A DNA stretch of 64,000 bases, taken from positions 264,277 through 328,276 of the forward strand of contig NZ_KK211083.1 in NCBI RefSeq assembly GCF_000620145.1. Direction: 5' to 3'. Under the pieces are notes generated by a model, which had not been told where the DNA came from, made no database searches, and was given only the letters and a program-made list of their open reading frames with translations. The position numbers were made by a program, and so were the translations under genes. Of this stretch, positions 56,625 through 64,000 are shown piece after piece (the first letter of the stretch is position 1; each line of letters begins with the position of its first letter). This stretch comes from Deefgea rivuli DSM 18356 (GTDB lineage: Bacteria; Pseudomonadota; Gammaproteobacteria; Burkholderiales; Chitinibacteraceae).

Positions 56625-58118
56625 ATGAGCGACTGCTCTGTCATTGCCGCTGTGGATCTTGGCTCCAACAGCTTTCGCCTGCAAGTCGCTCGGGTCGTCG
56701 AAGGTTCATTATTTCCGCTGGATTCTCTGAAAGAAACCGTCCGCTTGGGCGCCGGTTTAGACGCACAAGGCTGCCTCACACCTGAAGCCATTGAAGAAAT
56801 GGTGCAAGCGTTGGCGCGTTTTGGCGAGCGTTTGGTCGGTTTACCACCGCAATGTGTGCGAGCCGTTGCCACCAACACCTTCCGCATTGCGCGAAATAGT
56901 GCTGATTTCTTGCCGCAAGCCGAAGCGGCTCTGGGTTTTCCGATTGAAATTATTGCTGGGCGTGAAGAAGCGCGGCTGATTTATATTGGCGCAGCGCACA
57001 GCCTGCCCAGTACCAAAGAGCGCCGCTTGGTCGTCGATATCGGCGGCGGCTCGACTGAGCTGATTATCGGCAGCCAATATCGCTCGTTTAGCACCGAAAG
57101 CATCCAGCTCGGCTGCGTTGGCTGGAGCGTACGCTATTTTCCCGATGGCATTATTACTCGCGAACGCATGGAAACCGCTGAACTCGCGGCACGCGGCGCG
57201 TTTTTGCCCTTGGTGCCGACTTTCCATTCTGGTGAATGGCAGCGTGCGATTGGCACCTCCGGTACGGCGCGCTCTTTGGCCGATATTTTAGAACTCAATG
57301 ATTTATCCCCGCTGGGCATTACCCGCGATGGTTTGGCCGCACTGCGCGCCAAAATGATAGACGCAGGGCATATTGATCAATTGCAGTTGAATGGCTTGCG
57401 TGACGACCGCCGTCCGGTTTTGCCGGGCGGTTTTGCGATCATGCAGGCGGCGTTTGATATGCTGGGCATTGAGCGCATGTCGATTACCTACGGCGCGCTG
57501 CGTGATGGCGTGTTGTATGACTTGGTGCAGCGGCAAACGCAGTACGATGTGCGTGACCGCACCGTTGATTTTTTCCAGCGTCGTTATCATGTCGATGGCC
57601 CGCAAGCGTATCGCGTGTCGCAATTAGCTGCCGCATTGTTTGATACCTTGCGTGGTGAAATGCAGTCTGATGATGCAGTGCTGGCGCGCAATTTAACGAT
57701 GGCAGCGGCGTTGCATGAAGTAGGGCGCTCGATTGCGCATGCCAGTTATCACAAGCATTCGGCGTATATTTTACAGCATGCCGATATGCCAGGCTTTTCT
57801 AAACGCGAACAAGTATGGCTATCGCGCTTGGTGCTGGCGCATGCGGGCGGTTTGTCGAAATTGCTGGGTCAAGACATTAAGCCTGCTGAATGGGATGCAA
57901 TCCTGTGCTTGCGTTTGGCGGTCTTGTTTTATCGCGCCCGTTTGGATGAAGCGCCACCTGTGGGCTTGTTGTCGCACCATACCGATGGCTATTGCTTGGA
58001 ATTAGACGCTACATGGCTAGAGGCGCATCCACTGACGCTGTATGCCCTAAATGAGGAAGTGAACGCATGGCAAAACATGGGCGTAAACCTACAGATTCGA
58101 CCCGTCGCCAGCGTGTAA
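56625..58118 (+). CDS. ppx: Exopolyphosphatase (Ppx/GppA family)
   Basis: The 497-residue protein removes terminal phosphates from polyphosphate; relatives hydrolyse pppGpp. The start at 56625 has a GGAG site and gives 'MSDCSVIAAVDLGSNSFRLQ'; the longer ORF is unsupported. The N-terminal actin-like domains carry 'AVDLGSNSFRL', 'GREEARLIY' with the catalytic Glu and 'VVDIGGGSTELIIG'. The C-terminal part (about 310-490) is the HD-like helical domain found in long Ppx proteins ('AALHEVGRSIAHASYHKHSA'). The end overlaps the start of corA by 52 bases in another frame. Confidence 0.93.
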   Translation: MSDCSVIAAVDLGSNSFRLQVARVVEGSLFPLDSLKETVRLGAGLDAQGCLTPEAIEEMVQALARFGERLVGLPPQCVRAVATNTFRIARNSADFLPQAEAALGFPIEIIAGREEARLIYIGAAHSLPSTKERRLVVDIGGGSTELIIGSQYRSFSTESIQLGCVGWSVRYFPDGIITRERMETAELAARGAFLPLVPTFHSGEWQRAIGTSGTARSLADILELNDLSPLGITRDGLAALRAKMIDAGHIDQLQLNGLRDDRRPVLPGGFAIMQAAFDMLGIERMSITYGALRDGVLYDLVQRQTQYDVRDRTVDFFQRRYHVDGPQAYRVSQLAAALFDTLRGEMQSDDAVLARNLTMAAALHEVGRSIAHASYHKHSAYILQHADMPGFSKREQVWLSRLVLAHAGGLSKLLGQDIKPAEWDAILCLRLAVLFYRARLDEAPPVGLLSHHTDGYCLELDATWLEAHPLTLYALNEEVNAWQNMGVNLQIRPVASV

Positions 58119-59176
58119 AAGCGCATTTGGCGTCGGATAAAGCCGGTGCCGCACCAGGAACAATGCAGTACGTCGGGCGCAAAGCACCGGCTGCGACGCT
58201 CGCCACATTAATTGAGTTTGGCCCAGAAAATACTGATTTTCTTGAGACGACATTCAGTGATTTGGAATCGGGTCGCGATTATCAGCCCAAATATCCGACG
58301 CTGTGGCTGAATGTGCATGGCCTAGAAAATCTAAAGCTACTAAAAATCATCGGCCAGCGTTTTAAGCTGCATCCCTTGGTGCTCGAAGACATTCTCAATA
58401 CGCAGCAGCGCCCTAAAGTCGAACAATATCCCGGTTATTTATTTATCACCGCGCGTTTGGTCAGTCTCGATGAGGAAGGACAACTTGAAGGTGAACAAGT
58501 TAGTCTGATTGTTGGGCGTGGTTTTGTGTTGACGTTCCAAGAAAAACCAACCGGCACGTTTGCGGCGATTCGTGAAACGCTACGCAATAGTGAATCGCAA
58601 ATCCGCAAATTGGGGCCGGATTATTTGGTCTATTCCTTGCTGGATAAACTGGTTGATCGCTATTTCTTGGTGCTGGAACAATTGGGTGAGCGCAGTGAAG
58701 ATCTGGATGAGGCGATTTACGCCGCGCCATCGCCAATGCAAATGGCCGAAGTCCAAGATTTGCGTCGCACCTTGCAGCACATCAAGCGCAGCTTATGGCC
58801 GATGCGTGAGGTGCTCAATACCTTGCAGCGCGATGAGGCCGATTTCTTTCACAGTGAAACGCAGCTCTATTTGCGCGACGTGTACGACCATACGGTGCAA
58901 TTAATTGAAACGGTCGAGTCTTTGCGCGAAATGGTCGCAGGCCAGCAGGAAATGTATTTGTCCTTGCAATCGCAACGCCTCAACGAGCAAATGCGCCTGC
59001 TCACGGTGATTACAACGATCTTTATGCCCTTGACTCTGATTGCGGGGATTTACGGCATGAATTTTGACTATATGCCTGAGCTGAAGTGGGGAATGGGCTA
59101 TTACTTTGCTCTCGGCTTGATGGGCGTGATTGCGTTTAGTTTGGGTTTATTCTTCTGGATTCGTCGCTGGGTATAG
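58067..59176 (+). CDS. corA: CorA-family magnesium/cobalt transporter
   Basis: The 369-residue protein forms a pentameric Mg2+ channel in the inner membrane. The long cytosolic N-terminal domain has 'HPLVLEDILNTQQRPKVEQY', and the two C-terminal helices flank the selectivity motif 'YGMNF' followed by 'MPELKWGMGYY'. The first 50 residues, basic and Thr/Ala-rich, are an extension. The ATG at 58067 has a GAGGAAG site located inside ppx, so the 52-base overlap appears real and suggests coupling. A dispersed palindrome follows the stop. Confidence 0.93.
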   Translation: MAKHGRKPTDSTRRQRVKAHLASDKAGAAPGTMQYVGRKAPAATLATLIEFGPENTDFLETTFSDLESGRDYQPKYPTLWLNVHGLENLKLLKIIGQRFKLHPLVLEDILNTQQRPKVEQYPGYLFITARLVSLDEEGQLEGEQVSLIVGRGFVLTFQEKPTGTFAAIRETLRNSESQIRKLGPDYLVYSLLDKLVDRYFLVLEQLGERSEDLDEAIYAAPSPMQMAEVQDLRRTLQHIKRSLWPMREVLNTLQRDEADFFHSETQLYLRDVYDHTVQLIETVESLREMVAGQQEMYLSLQSQRLNEQMRLLTVITTIFMPLTLIAGIYGMNFDYMPELKWGMGYYFALGLMGVIAFSLGLFFWIRRWV

Positions 59177-59222
59177 GTATGTCGATGTAGGCTTTTATTA
59201 ACAAGATCTACATCGATATACC
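59175..59222. repeat. Dispersed intergenic palindrome, copy 11
   Basis: GGTATGTCGATGTAGG and CTACATCGATATACC form a good palindrome around CTTTTATTAACAAGAT. It overlaps the corA stop and lies between convergent corA and the DUF456 gene, where there is no other terminator. Confidence 0.82.
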
Positions 59223-59226
59223 TTGT

Positions 59227-59715
59227 TTAAATAAACCAAGCTAATAAGAAGACACCCAACATCGCAAGAGCGAGGCCGACTTTGGCGATGGCACCGAGCA
59301 ACATGCCTATGCCGCTGGCTACGCCGACTTTTCCCGCCTGAATTACATCTTTTCGCGCAATCATTTCACCGGCTGCTGCGCCTAAAAATGGCCCGAGGAT
59401 CAGGCCGGGAATGCCACCGAGCATGCCGAGCACCGAGCCGATCAGCGCGCCCCAGATTGCATATGGGCTAGCACCGACGCGTTTTGCGCCCATTGCGCCC
59501 GCCAAATAATCCAGCAAGCTAGAAATCACCATCAAGACAAATAGTAAGCTCAATGACGGCCAGCCAAGGCGAATGAAGTTCTCATGCCACGCCAGTAGTA
59601 ACATGCCCACAAACATTAGCGGCGTGGAGGGCAGTAGCGGCAGTACGGTTCCGGCGAGTCCGGCGAGGATCATGCCGCTACCGAGTACCCAGATTAAAAT
59701 ATCTAAAGTGTCCAT
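59227..59715 (-). CDS. DUF456-family membrane protein
   Basis: The 162-residue protein is read from the ATG at 59715, which has an AGGAATT site; the frame extends to 59838 without support. It is almost wholly hydrophobic with about five membrane helices. It has the family pattern 'GLAGTVLPLLPSTPLMFVGM', 'LDYLAGAMGAKRVGASPYAI' and Gly-rich helices 'GSVLGMLGGIPGLILGPFLG' and 'GVASGIGMLLGAIAKVGLAL'. The function of the family is not known. It is convergent with corA and divergent from the tRNA-Phe genes. Confidence 0.85.
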   Translation of the reverse strand: MDTLDILIWVLGSGMILAGLAGTVLPLLPSTPLMFVGMLLLAWHENFIRLGWPSLSLLFVLMVISSLLDYLAGAMGAKRVGASPYAIWGALIGSVLGMLGGIPGLILGPFLGAAAGEMIARKDVIQAGKVGVASGIGMLLGAIAKVGLALAMLGVFLLAWFI

Positions 59716-59871
59716 GTAATTCCTGCTTGCGTGGAAGAGTGAGCGGATTGTAATGGGGCTTTGACTCTGGGGGCGTGAAAAAGATGCTGAAGCAGTAAAA
59801 AATAAAGCCAAGTGAAAACAAGCATTTACTGAATACATTAACCATTAGTCTAAGTAAAGGCCTGAAAACGG

Positions 59872-59900
59872 TTGACGCAAGGCTCGGGCTGGTGTTTAAT
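59872..59900 (+). promoter_or_regulatory. Sigma-70 promoter of the first tRNA-Phe gene
   Basis: TTGACG and TTTAAT are separated by exactly 17 bases, ending 33 bases before the tRNA. Confidence 0.75.
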
Positions 59901-59933
59901 TGCGGCTCTTCGAAACGAAGCAGTGTTTCGAGT

Positions 59934-60009
59934 GGCTCGTTAGCTCAGTTGGTAGAGCAGCGGATTGAAAATCCGCGTGTCCTTGGTTCGATTCCGAGAC
60001 GAGCCACCA
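59934..60009 (+). tRNA. tRNA-Phe (GAA), first copy
   Basis: A 76-nt cloverleaf runs from GGCTCGT to ACGAGCC with discriminator A and encoded CCA. The D-loop has AGCTCAGTTGGTAGAGC, the anticodon loop TTGAAAA gives anticodon GAA, and the T-arm has GGTTCGATTCC. Confidence 0.97.
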
Positions 60010-60016
60010 AGTATTC

Positions 60017-60046
60017 AAGGGTCTAGCTTTTGGCTAGACCCTTTTT
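60017..60046 (+). terminator. Terminator between the two tRNA-Phe genes
   Basis: AAGGGTCTAGC and GCTAGACCCTT form an 11-bp perfect stem with a 5-base loop, then TTT. Confidence 0.88.
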
Positions 60047-60064
60047 CAAATGCTCTAGTAGCAT

Positions 60065-60140
60065 GGCTCGTTAGCTCAGTTGGTAGAGCAGCGGATTGAA
60101 AATCCGCGTGTCCTTGGTTCGATTCCGAGACGAGCCACCA
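60065..60140 (+). tRNA. tRNA-Phe (GAA), second copy
   Basis: Identical over all 76 nt to the copy at 59934-60009, including CCA. Only 18 bases separate it from the preceding terminator, so no independent promoter fits; expression may depend on read-through. Confidence 0.97.
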
Positions 60141-60162
60141 GTTTTATCGGTTCAGCCGATGT

Positions 60163-60197
60163 AAAAAACCCACAAGCGTCAACGCTGCGGGTTTTTT
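60163..60197 (+). terminator. Terminator after the second tRNA-Phe
   Basis: AAAAAACCCACAAGCGT and ACGCTGCGGGTTTTTT pair with one mismatch and one bulge. Confidence 0.8.
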
Positions 60198-60211
60198 GTT
60201 GTCTGTTCGAT

Positions 60212-60260
60212 GGGTATATTGCTGTAGCCATTACTGGCTAATCGCTACAAGCCAATACCC
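60212..60260. repeat. Dispersed intergenic palindrome, copy 12
   Basis: GGGTATATTGCTGTAGCCA and GCTACAAGCCAATACCC are the arms around TTACTGGCTAATC. It lies between the tRNA and ilvD terminators. Confidence 0.82.
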
Positions 60261-60266
60261 CTCTTA

Positions 60267-60300
60267 ATGCAAAAAGGCAGCCGAAGCTGCCTTTTTGCAT
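60267..60300. terminator. Terminator after ilvD
   Basis: ATGCAAAAAGGCAGC, CGAA loop, GCTGCCTTTTTGCAT: a perfect symmetrical 15-bp stem, terminating the minus-strand ilvD and usable from the other side. Confidence 0.9.
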
Positions 60301-60314
60301 TTCAGGCCGAAATT

Positions 60315-62174
60315 TTAGTCTTGGCGTTCTACTTGGCTCACGTCGCGGATCGCACCTGTGTCGGCACTGGTGGTCATTGCGGCGTAGGCGCGTAGTGCGG
60401 CGCTGACAACGCGTTCACGCGATACTGGCTTCCAAGCCAGTTTACCGCGCGCATTCATTGCTTCACGACGTGCATCCAGAGCTGCGGCATCAATTTTAAG
60501 GTTGATGGTGCGGTTTGGGATATCGATCTCAATCGTATCGCCTTCTTCAACCAAACCAATCGCGCCACCTTCGGCTGCTTCTGGGCTGGCGTGACCAATC
60601 GATAGGCCTGAAGTGCCGCCTGAGAAGCGGCCATCAGTGAGTAGGGCGCAAGCTTTGCCCATACCTTTCGATTTCAGGTACGACGTTGGGTAGAGCATTT
60701 CTTGCATGCCCGGGCCGCCTTTCGGGCCTTCGTAGCGAATCACAACCACATCACCGGCAATCACTTCATCGGCCAAAATGCTGGCCACAGCATCGTCTTG
60801 CGACTCATAAACGCGCGCGCGACCAGTGAATTTGAGGATTGAATCATCCACGCCAGCAGTTTTAACGATGCAACCGCGTTCGGCGATATTGCCGTACAGC
60901 ACAGCGAGGCCGCCGTCTTGTGAGTAAGCGTGTTCTTTGCTGCGGATGCAGCCGCCTTCACGATCTAAGTCAAGATCGGGGTAGCGCATCGATTGGCTGA
61001 ACGCGATGGTCGTCGCTACGCCGCCAGGAGCCGCACGGTAAAACAGATGTGCGGCGCTGTCGGGTGCGGCACTGACGATGTCCCATTGATCCAAACCGTC
61101 GCCCAATGTTTTGCTGTGTACGGTCGGTACGTCGCGGTGAATCAATCCTGCGCGTGAGAGTTCGGCCAAGAGGGCAAATACGCCGCCAGCACGATGTACG
61201 TCTTCCATGTGGTATTTCTGTGTAGCCGGAGCCACTTTAGCAAGGCAAGGAACGCGGCGTGAAATGCGGTCGATGTCGGCCATTTTAAAATCAACGCCGG
61301 CTTCGGCGGCGGAGGCGAGCAAATGCAATACGGTATTGGTCGAACCGCCCATCGCAACGTCAAGGCTCATGGCGTTTTCAAAGGCTTCGCGCGTCGCAAT
61401 TGAGCGTGGCAATGCTGATTCGTCGCCTTGTTCGTAATAACGTTTTGCCAATTCAACGATGGTGCGACCGGCCTGCAAGAACAGTTGCTTGCGATCGCCG
61501 TGCGTGGCAAGCATTGAGCCATTACCCGGTAGCGACAGGCCGAGTGCTTCGGTCAGGCAATTCATCGAGTTGGCGGTAAACATGCCTGAGCAAGAGCCAC
61601 AGGTTGGGCAAGCGCTGCGCTCGATTTCGGCAACTTCTTCGTCGCTAACGCGATCGTCGGCAGCTTCGACCATTGCATCAACGAGGTCGAGTTTACGGAC
61701 TTCGCCATTCCAGTTGACTTTACCGGCTTCCATCGGGCCGCCAGAAACGAAAATCACTGGGATATTGAGGCGCAGTGCGGCCATCAACATGCCTGGGGTG
61801 ATTTTGTCGCAGTTTGAAATGCAAACAATGGCGTCGGCGCAATGTGCGTTGACCATGTATTCAACTGAATCGGCAATTAAATCGCGGCTTGGCAAGCTAT
61901 ACAGCATGCCGCCGTGACCCATTGCAATGCCGTCATCGACGGCGATGGTGTTGAATTCTTTGGCTACGCCGCCCGCTTTCTCGATTTCACGCGCAACCAA
62001 TTGACCCATATTGTGCAAATGCACGTGGCCGGGAACAAATTGCGTAAATGAATTGGCAATGGCAATGATGGGCTTGTCAAAATCGCCGTCTTTCATGCCA
62101 GTGGCGCGCCAAAGTGCGCGGGCGCCGGCCATATTGCGGCCGTGGGTCGTGGTGCGTGAACGATAAGTAGGCAT
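60315..62174 (-). CDS. ilvD: Dihydroxy-acid dehydratase
   Basis: The 619-residue iron-sulphur enzyme makes the 2-keto acids that precede valine, leucine and isoleucine. '[15 protein letters not shown]' and '[19 protein letters not shown]' contain the cluster Cys ligands, and '[20 protein letters not shown]' the catalytic Ser region. The start '[20 protein letters not shown]' is typical of the long (E. coli-like) form. A GAGGAAA site precedes the ATG at 62174. It is monocistronic and divergent from lgt. Confidence 0.97.
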   Translation of the reverse strand: MPTYRSRTTTHGRNMAGARALWRATGMKDGDFDKPIIAIANSFTQFVPGHVHLHNMGQLVAREIEKAGGVAKEFNTIAVDDGIAMGHGGMLYSLPSRDLIADSVEYMVNAHCADAIVCISNCDKITPGMLMAALRLNIPVIFVSGGPMEAGKVNWNGEVRKLDLVDAMVEAADDRVSDEEVAEIERSACPTCGSCSGMFTANSMNCLTEALGLSLPGNGSMLATHGDRKQLFLQAGRTIVELAKRYYEQGDESALPRSIATREAFENAMSLDVAMGGSTNTVLHLLASAAEAGVDFKMADIDRISRRVPCLAKVAPATQKYHMEDVHRAGGVFALLAELSRAGLIHRDVPTVHSKTLGDGLDQWDIVSAAPDSAAHLFYRAAPGGVATTIAFSQSMRYPDLDLDREGGCIRSKEHAYSQDGGLAVLYGNIAERGCIVKTAGVDDSILKFTGRARVYESQDDAVASILADEVIAGDVVVIRYEGPKGGPGMQEMLYPTSYLKSKGMGKACALLTDGRFSGGTSGLSIGHASPEAAEGGAIGLVEEGDTIEIDIPNRTINLKIDAAALDARREAMNARGKLAWKPVSRERVVSAALRAYAAMTTSADTGAIRDVSQVERQD

Positions 62175-62306
62175 GCTGTTTTCCTCAGGCTAAATGCAAA
62201 GTGCTTGGGTAATTGTAACGAAAAAAGTGCAATAAGGGGTTTCGGAAGTAAGGACGGTAGTTTGTGTTTCTTGAGCCTGTGTTAAAAGGTGATTTTAGTT
62301 TGGGCT

Positions 62307-62325
62307 CTGGCGTTATAATCGCCAG
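62307..62325 (+). promoter_or_regulatory. Palindromic -10 region before lgt
   Basis: CTGGCG-TTATAAT-CGCCAG is a perfect 6-bp inverted repeat enclosing a TATAAT-type -10, 20 bases before the lgt ATG. It could be an operator or coincidental; the -35 is poor. Confidence 0.35.
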
Positions 62326-62345
62326 CTAACTTTTAGAGGCGAATT

Positions 62346-63143
62346 ATGTTGGTTCATCCGCAGTTTGATCCGGTCGCAATCCACTTGGGCCCCGTGGGCG
62401 TGCATTGGTATGGCTTGATGTATTTGATTGGCTTTGTGTTGTTTGTGATGTTGGGACGCTGGCGTATTCGCCGTGGCAATCCCAAGGGCTGGCAAACGAG
62501 CGAAATGGATGATTTGCTGTTTTACGGCGTGCTCGGGGTGATCTTGGGTGGGCGTTTGGGTTATGTGCTGTTTTATAAGCCGGCATTTTATTTGGCACAT
62601 CCACTCGATATTCTCAAAGTGTGGGAAGGCGGAATGGCGTTTCATGGCGGCTTCTTAGGGGTGCTGGTGGCGATGGCTTTGTATGGCCGCAAAACCAATC
62701 GTAGCTTTTTCCAAGTGACCGACTTTATTGCTCCGCTAGTGCCGTTGGGTTTGGCTGCGGGGCGAATTGGTAATTTTATTAACGGCGAATTGTGGGGTAG
62801 GGTTGCGGATGCTGCGTTGCCGTGGGCAATGATTTTCCCGCAAGCGCATGATGGGCTGCCGCGCCATCCGTCGCAGTTGTATAACTTTGCGCTCGAAGGC
62901 GTGTTGCTATTTATTATCTTGTGGAGTTTTTCGGCTAAGCCGCGCCCAACGGGACAAATTTCAGCGCTATTTTTGATGGGTTATGGCGGCTTCCGCTTTG
63001 TGGCTGAATTTGCGCGTGAACCTGATGACTTTTTGGGCTTGTTGGCGATGAATTTAAGTATGGGGCAGCTCTTGTGCCTGCCGATGATTATCTTTGGATT
63101 GGCCTTGTATTTTTGGTCATCTCGTCAGCAAAACCCGCTTTAG
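62346..63143 (+). CDS. lgt: Prolipoprotein diacylglyceryl transferase
   Basis: The 265-residue inner-membrane enzyme attaches diacylglycerol to the lipobox Cys of prelipoproteins, the first step of lipoprotein maturation. It has seven membrane helices. '[11 protein letters not shown]', '[16 protein letters not shown]' with the essential His region, and the signature '[16 protein letters not shown]' with the conserved Arg are intact; '[13 protein letters not shown]' follows. An AGAGGCG site precedes the ATG. It would process the phosphodiesterase lipoprotein at 10364, among others. Confidence 0.97.
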   Translation: MLVHPQFDPVAIHLGPVGVHWYGLMYLIGFVLFVMLGRWRIRRGNPKGWQTSEMDDLLFYGVLGVILGGRLGYVLFYKPAFYLAHPLDILKVWEGGMAFHGGFLGVLVAMALYGRKTNRSFFQVTDFIAPLVPLGLAAGRIGNFINGELWGRVADAALPWAMIFPQAHDGLPRHPSQLYNFALEGVLLFIILWSFSAKPRPTGQISALFLMGYGGFRFVAEFAREPDDFLGLLAMNLSMGQLLCLPMIIFGLALYFWSSRQQNPL

Positions 63144-63230
63144 TGGCTTGTCGGCTAAATTATTTATGTCATTAAATTAGGTTCTTAGGCAGTTTTGGCT
63201 GGAATTTTTAAGGAAAATAGTCAAAACTGT

Positions 63231-63259
63231 TTGACGACTTCGGGGGCGATGTTCATAAT
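63231..63259 (+). promoter_or_regulatory. Sigma-70 promoter of the tRNA-Tyr/Gly/Thr-tuf operon
   Basis: TTGACG and CATAAT are separated by 17 bases and end 13 bases before tRNA-Tyr. Confidence 0.8.
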
Positions 63260-63272
63260 GCGTGCTCTCTGT

Positions 63273-63358
63273 GGCGGGGTTACCCCAGCGGTCAACGGGT
63301 CCGGACTGTAAATCCGGCGGCTCAGCCTTCGAAGGTTCGAATCCTTCCCCCGCCACCA
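63273..63358 (+). tRNA. tRNA-Tyr (GTA)
   Basis: An 86-nt tRNA with a long variable arm; acceptor GGCGGGG/CCCCGCC, anticodon loop CTGTAAA giving GTA, T-arm GGTTCGAATCC, and encoded CCA. Confidence 0.97.
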
Positions 63359-63411
63359 GATACTCAGCGGTCGATATTTCGACTGTGAGGGCGAATCAAG
63401 TATTAAGTCCT

Positions 63412-63485
63412 GCGGGTGTAGCTCAATGGTAGAGCAGAAGCCTTCCAAGCTTACGACGAGGGTTCGATTCCCTTCACCCGCTCCA
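63412..63485 (+). tRNA. tRNA-Gly (TCC)
   Basis: A 74-nt tRNA; acceptor GCGGGTG/CACCCGC, anticodon loop CTTCCAA giving TCC, T-arm GGTTCGATTCC, and encoded CCA. Confidence 0.97.
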
Positions 63486-63491
63486 GTTTTT

Positions 63492-63566
63492 GCCGATGTA
63501 GCTCAGGGGTAGAGCACTCCCTTGGTAAGGGAGAGGCCATGAGTTCAATTCTCATCATCGGCTCCA
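63492..63566 (+). tRNA. tRNA-Thr (GGT)
   Basis: A 75-nt tRNA; acceptor GCCGATG/CATCGGC, anticodon loop TTGGTAA giving GGT, T-arm AGTTCAATTCT, and encoded CCA. It lies seven bases after tRNA-Gly, so both come from one transcript. Confidence 0.97.
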
Positions 63567-63617
63567 AACAGTTGTCAGTTATTAATTTATTTCAAGATCT
63601 CCAAAAGGAAATAAGCA

Positions 63618-64000
63618 ATGGCTAAGGAAAAGTTTGCACGGACAAAGCCTCACGTTAACGTGGGTACGATTGGTCACGTGGATCATGGCAAAACAACGCT
63701 GACAGCTGCGATTACTACAATTCTGTCGAAAAAATTCGGCGGTATTGCTAAAGATTACGCATCAATCGATAGCGCTCCAGAAGAAAAAGCACGTGGTATT
63801 ACCATTAATACTGCGCACGTTGAGTACGAAACAGAAGCACGTCACTACGCTCACGTTGACTGCCCAGGTCACGCGGACTATGTGAAAAACATGATTACTG
63901 GTGCAGCGCAGATGGATGGCGCGGTATTGGTTGTTTCTGCTGCTGACGGTCCTATGCCACAAACTCGCGAACACATCTTGTTGTCGCGTCAAGTTGGTGT
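63618..64000 (+). CDS. tuf: Elongation factor Tu, N-terminal part (cut by window edge)
   Basis: The frame from the ATG at 63618 runs open to the window end, about 127 codons. It begins '[20 protein letters not shown]' and contains the G1 motif 'GHVDHGKT', the switch I '[13 protein letters not shown]' and G3 'DCPGH', all diagnostic of EF-Tu. An AAAGGAAAT site lies upstream. The tRNA-Tyr/Gly/Thr-tuf arrangement is the conserved proteobacterial tufB operon, which would continue with tRNA-Trp and secE outside the window. Confidence 0.98.
   Translation, partial: MAKEKFARTKPHVNVGTIGHVDHGKTTLTAAITTILSKKFGGIAKDYASIDSAPEEKARGITINTAHVEYETEARHYAHVDCPGHADYVKNMITGAAQMDGAVLVVSAADGPMPQTREHILLSRQVG

Overview
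The window reads as chromosomal DNA of a betaproteobacterium, most likely a chitin-degrading member of the Neisseriales (Chitinibacter/Deefgea/Chromobacterium-like). This is an inference from the dusB-fis-purH-purD order, the tRNA-Tyr/Gly/Thr-tuf block, the hemA-prfA pairing, and two secreted proteins that carry chitin-binding modules on long Pro-Thr linkers. No phage, transposase, CRISPR array or plasmid function was found. Most of the window is core genome plus a few lifestyle genes.

Layout. 1-4.8 kb: the start of a GAF-domain protein (cut by the window edge), a TerB-like protein, a secreted GH19 chitinase, a MEKHLA-domain protein and a glutathione transferase. 4.9-10.1 kb: dusB-fis, then purH and purD with a pagP lipid A palmitoyltransferase gene between them. 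10.3-15.7 kb: a lipoprotein glycerophosphodiesterase behind a Pho-box-like site, feoAB behind a Fur-box-like site, a PAP2 phosphatase, diacylglycerol kinase and a DUF975 membrane protein. 15.9-26.1 kb: hemA, prfA, a single-domain globin, an RNase II-family enzyme, an unrecognised Cys-rich protein, panD, a large secreted M60 metallopeptidase with chitin-binding modules, and hemF. 26.1-36.3 kb: a complete minus-strand chemosensory cluster (MCP, cheY, STAS, cheA, MCP, cheW, cheR, cheD, cheB, REC-EAL phosphodiesterase). 36.7-51.5 kb: two complete but dissimilar glutamate synthase gene pairs (gltBD) enclosing a periplasmic solute-binding protein and two poorly known genes. 51.6-64 kb: a TPR protein with a decayed GGDEF domain and a second TPR protein, marC, rpiA, phoU, ppx overlapping corA, a DUF456 protein, two identical tRNA-Phe genes, ilvD, lgt, tRNA-Tyr/Gly/Thr and the start of tuf.

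How the parts fit. The chitinase and the M60 peptidase suggest secreted attack on chitin and glycoprotein. The chemosensory cluster links receptor signalling to a c-di-GMP phosphodiesterase. The paired GOGATs and a nearby amino-acid-type binding protein suggest heavy investment in nitrogen assimilation. PhoU, Ppx and the Pho-box-linked phosphodiesterase concern phosphate.

The least explained material is intergenic. There is a family of about twelve imperfect palindromes of roughly 48 bp, three large inverted repeats with a GTAY-5-RTAC core placed at stop codons, a CACGAAA-type repeat, and a possible alternative-pairing leader ahead of the second gltB. I did not find a clear new defence or biosynthetic system. 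The repeat families, the GOGAT duplication, the decayed GGDEF/TPR pair and the chitin-binding M60 peptidase are the best leads.
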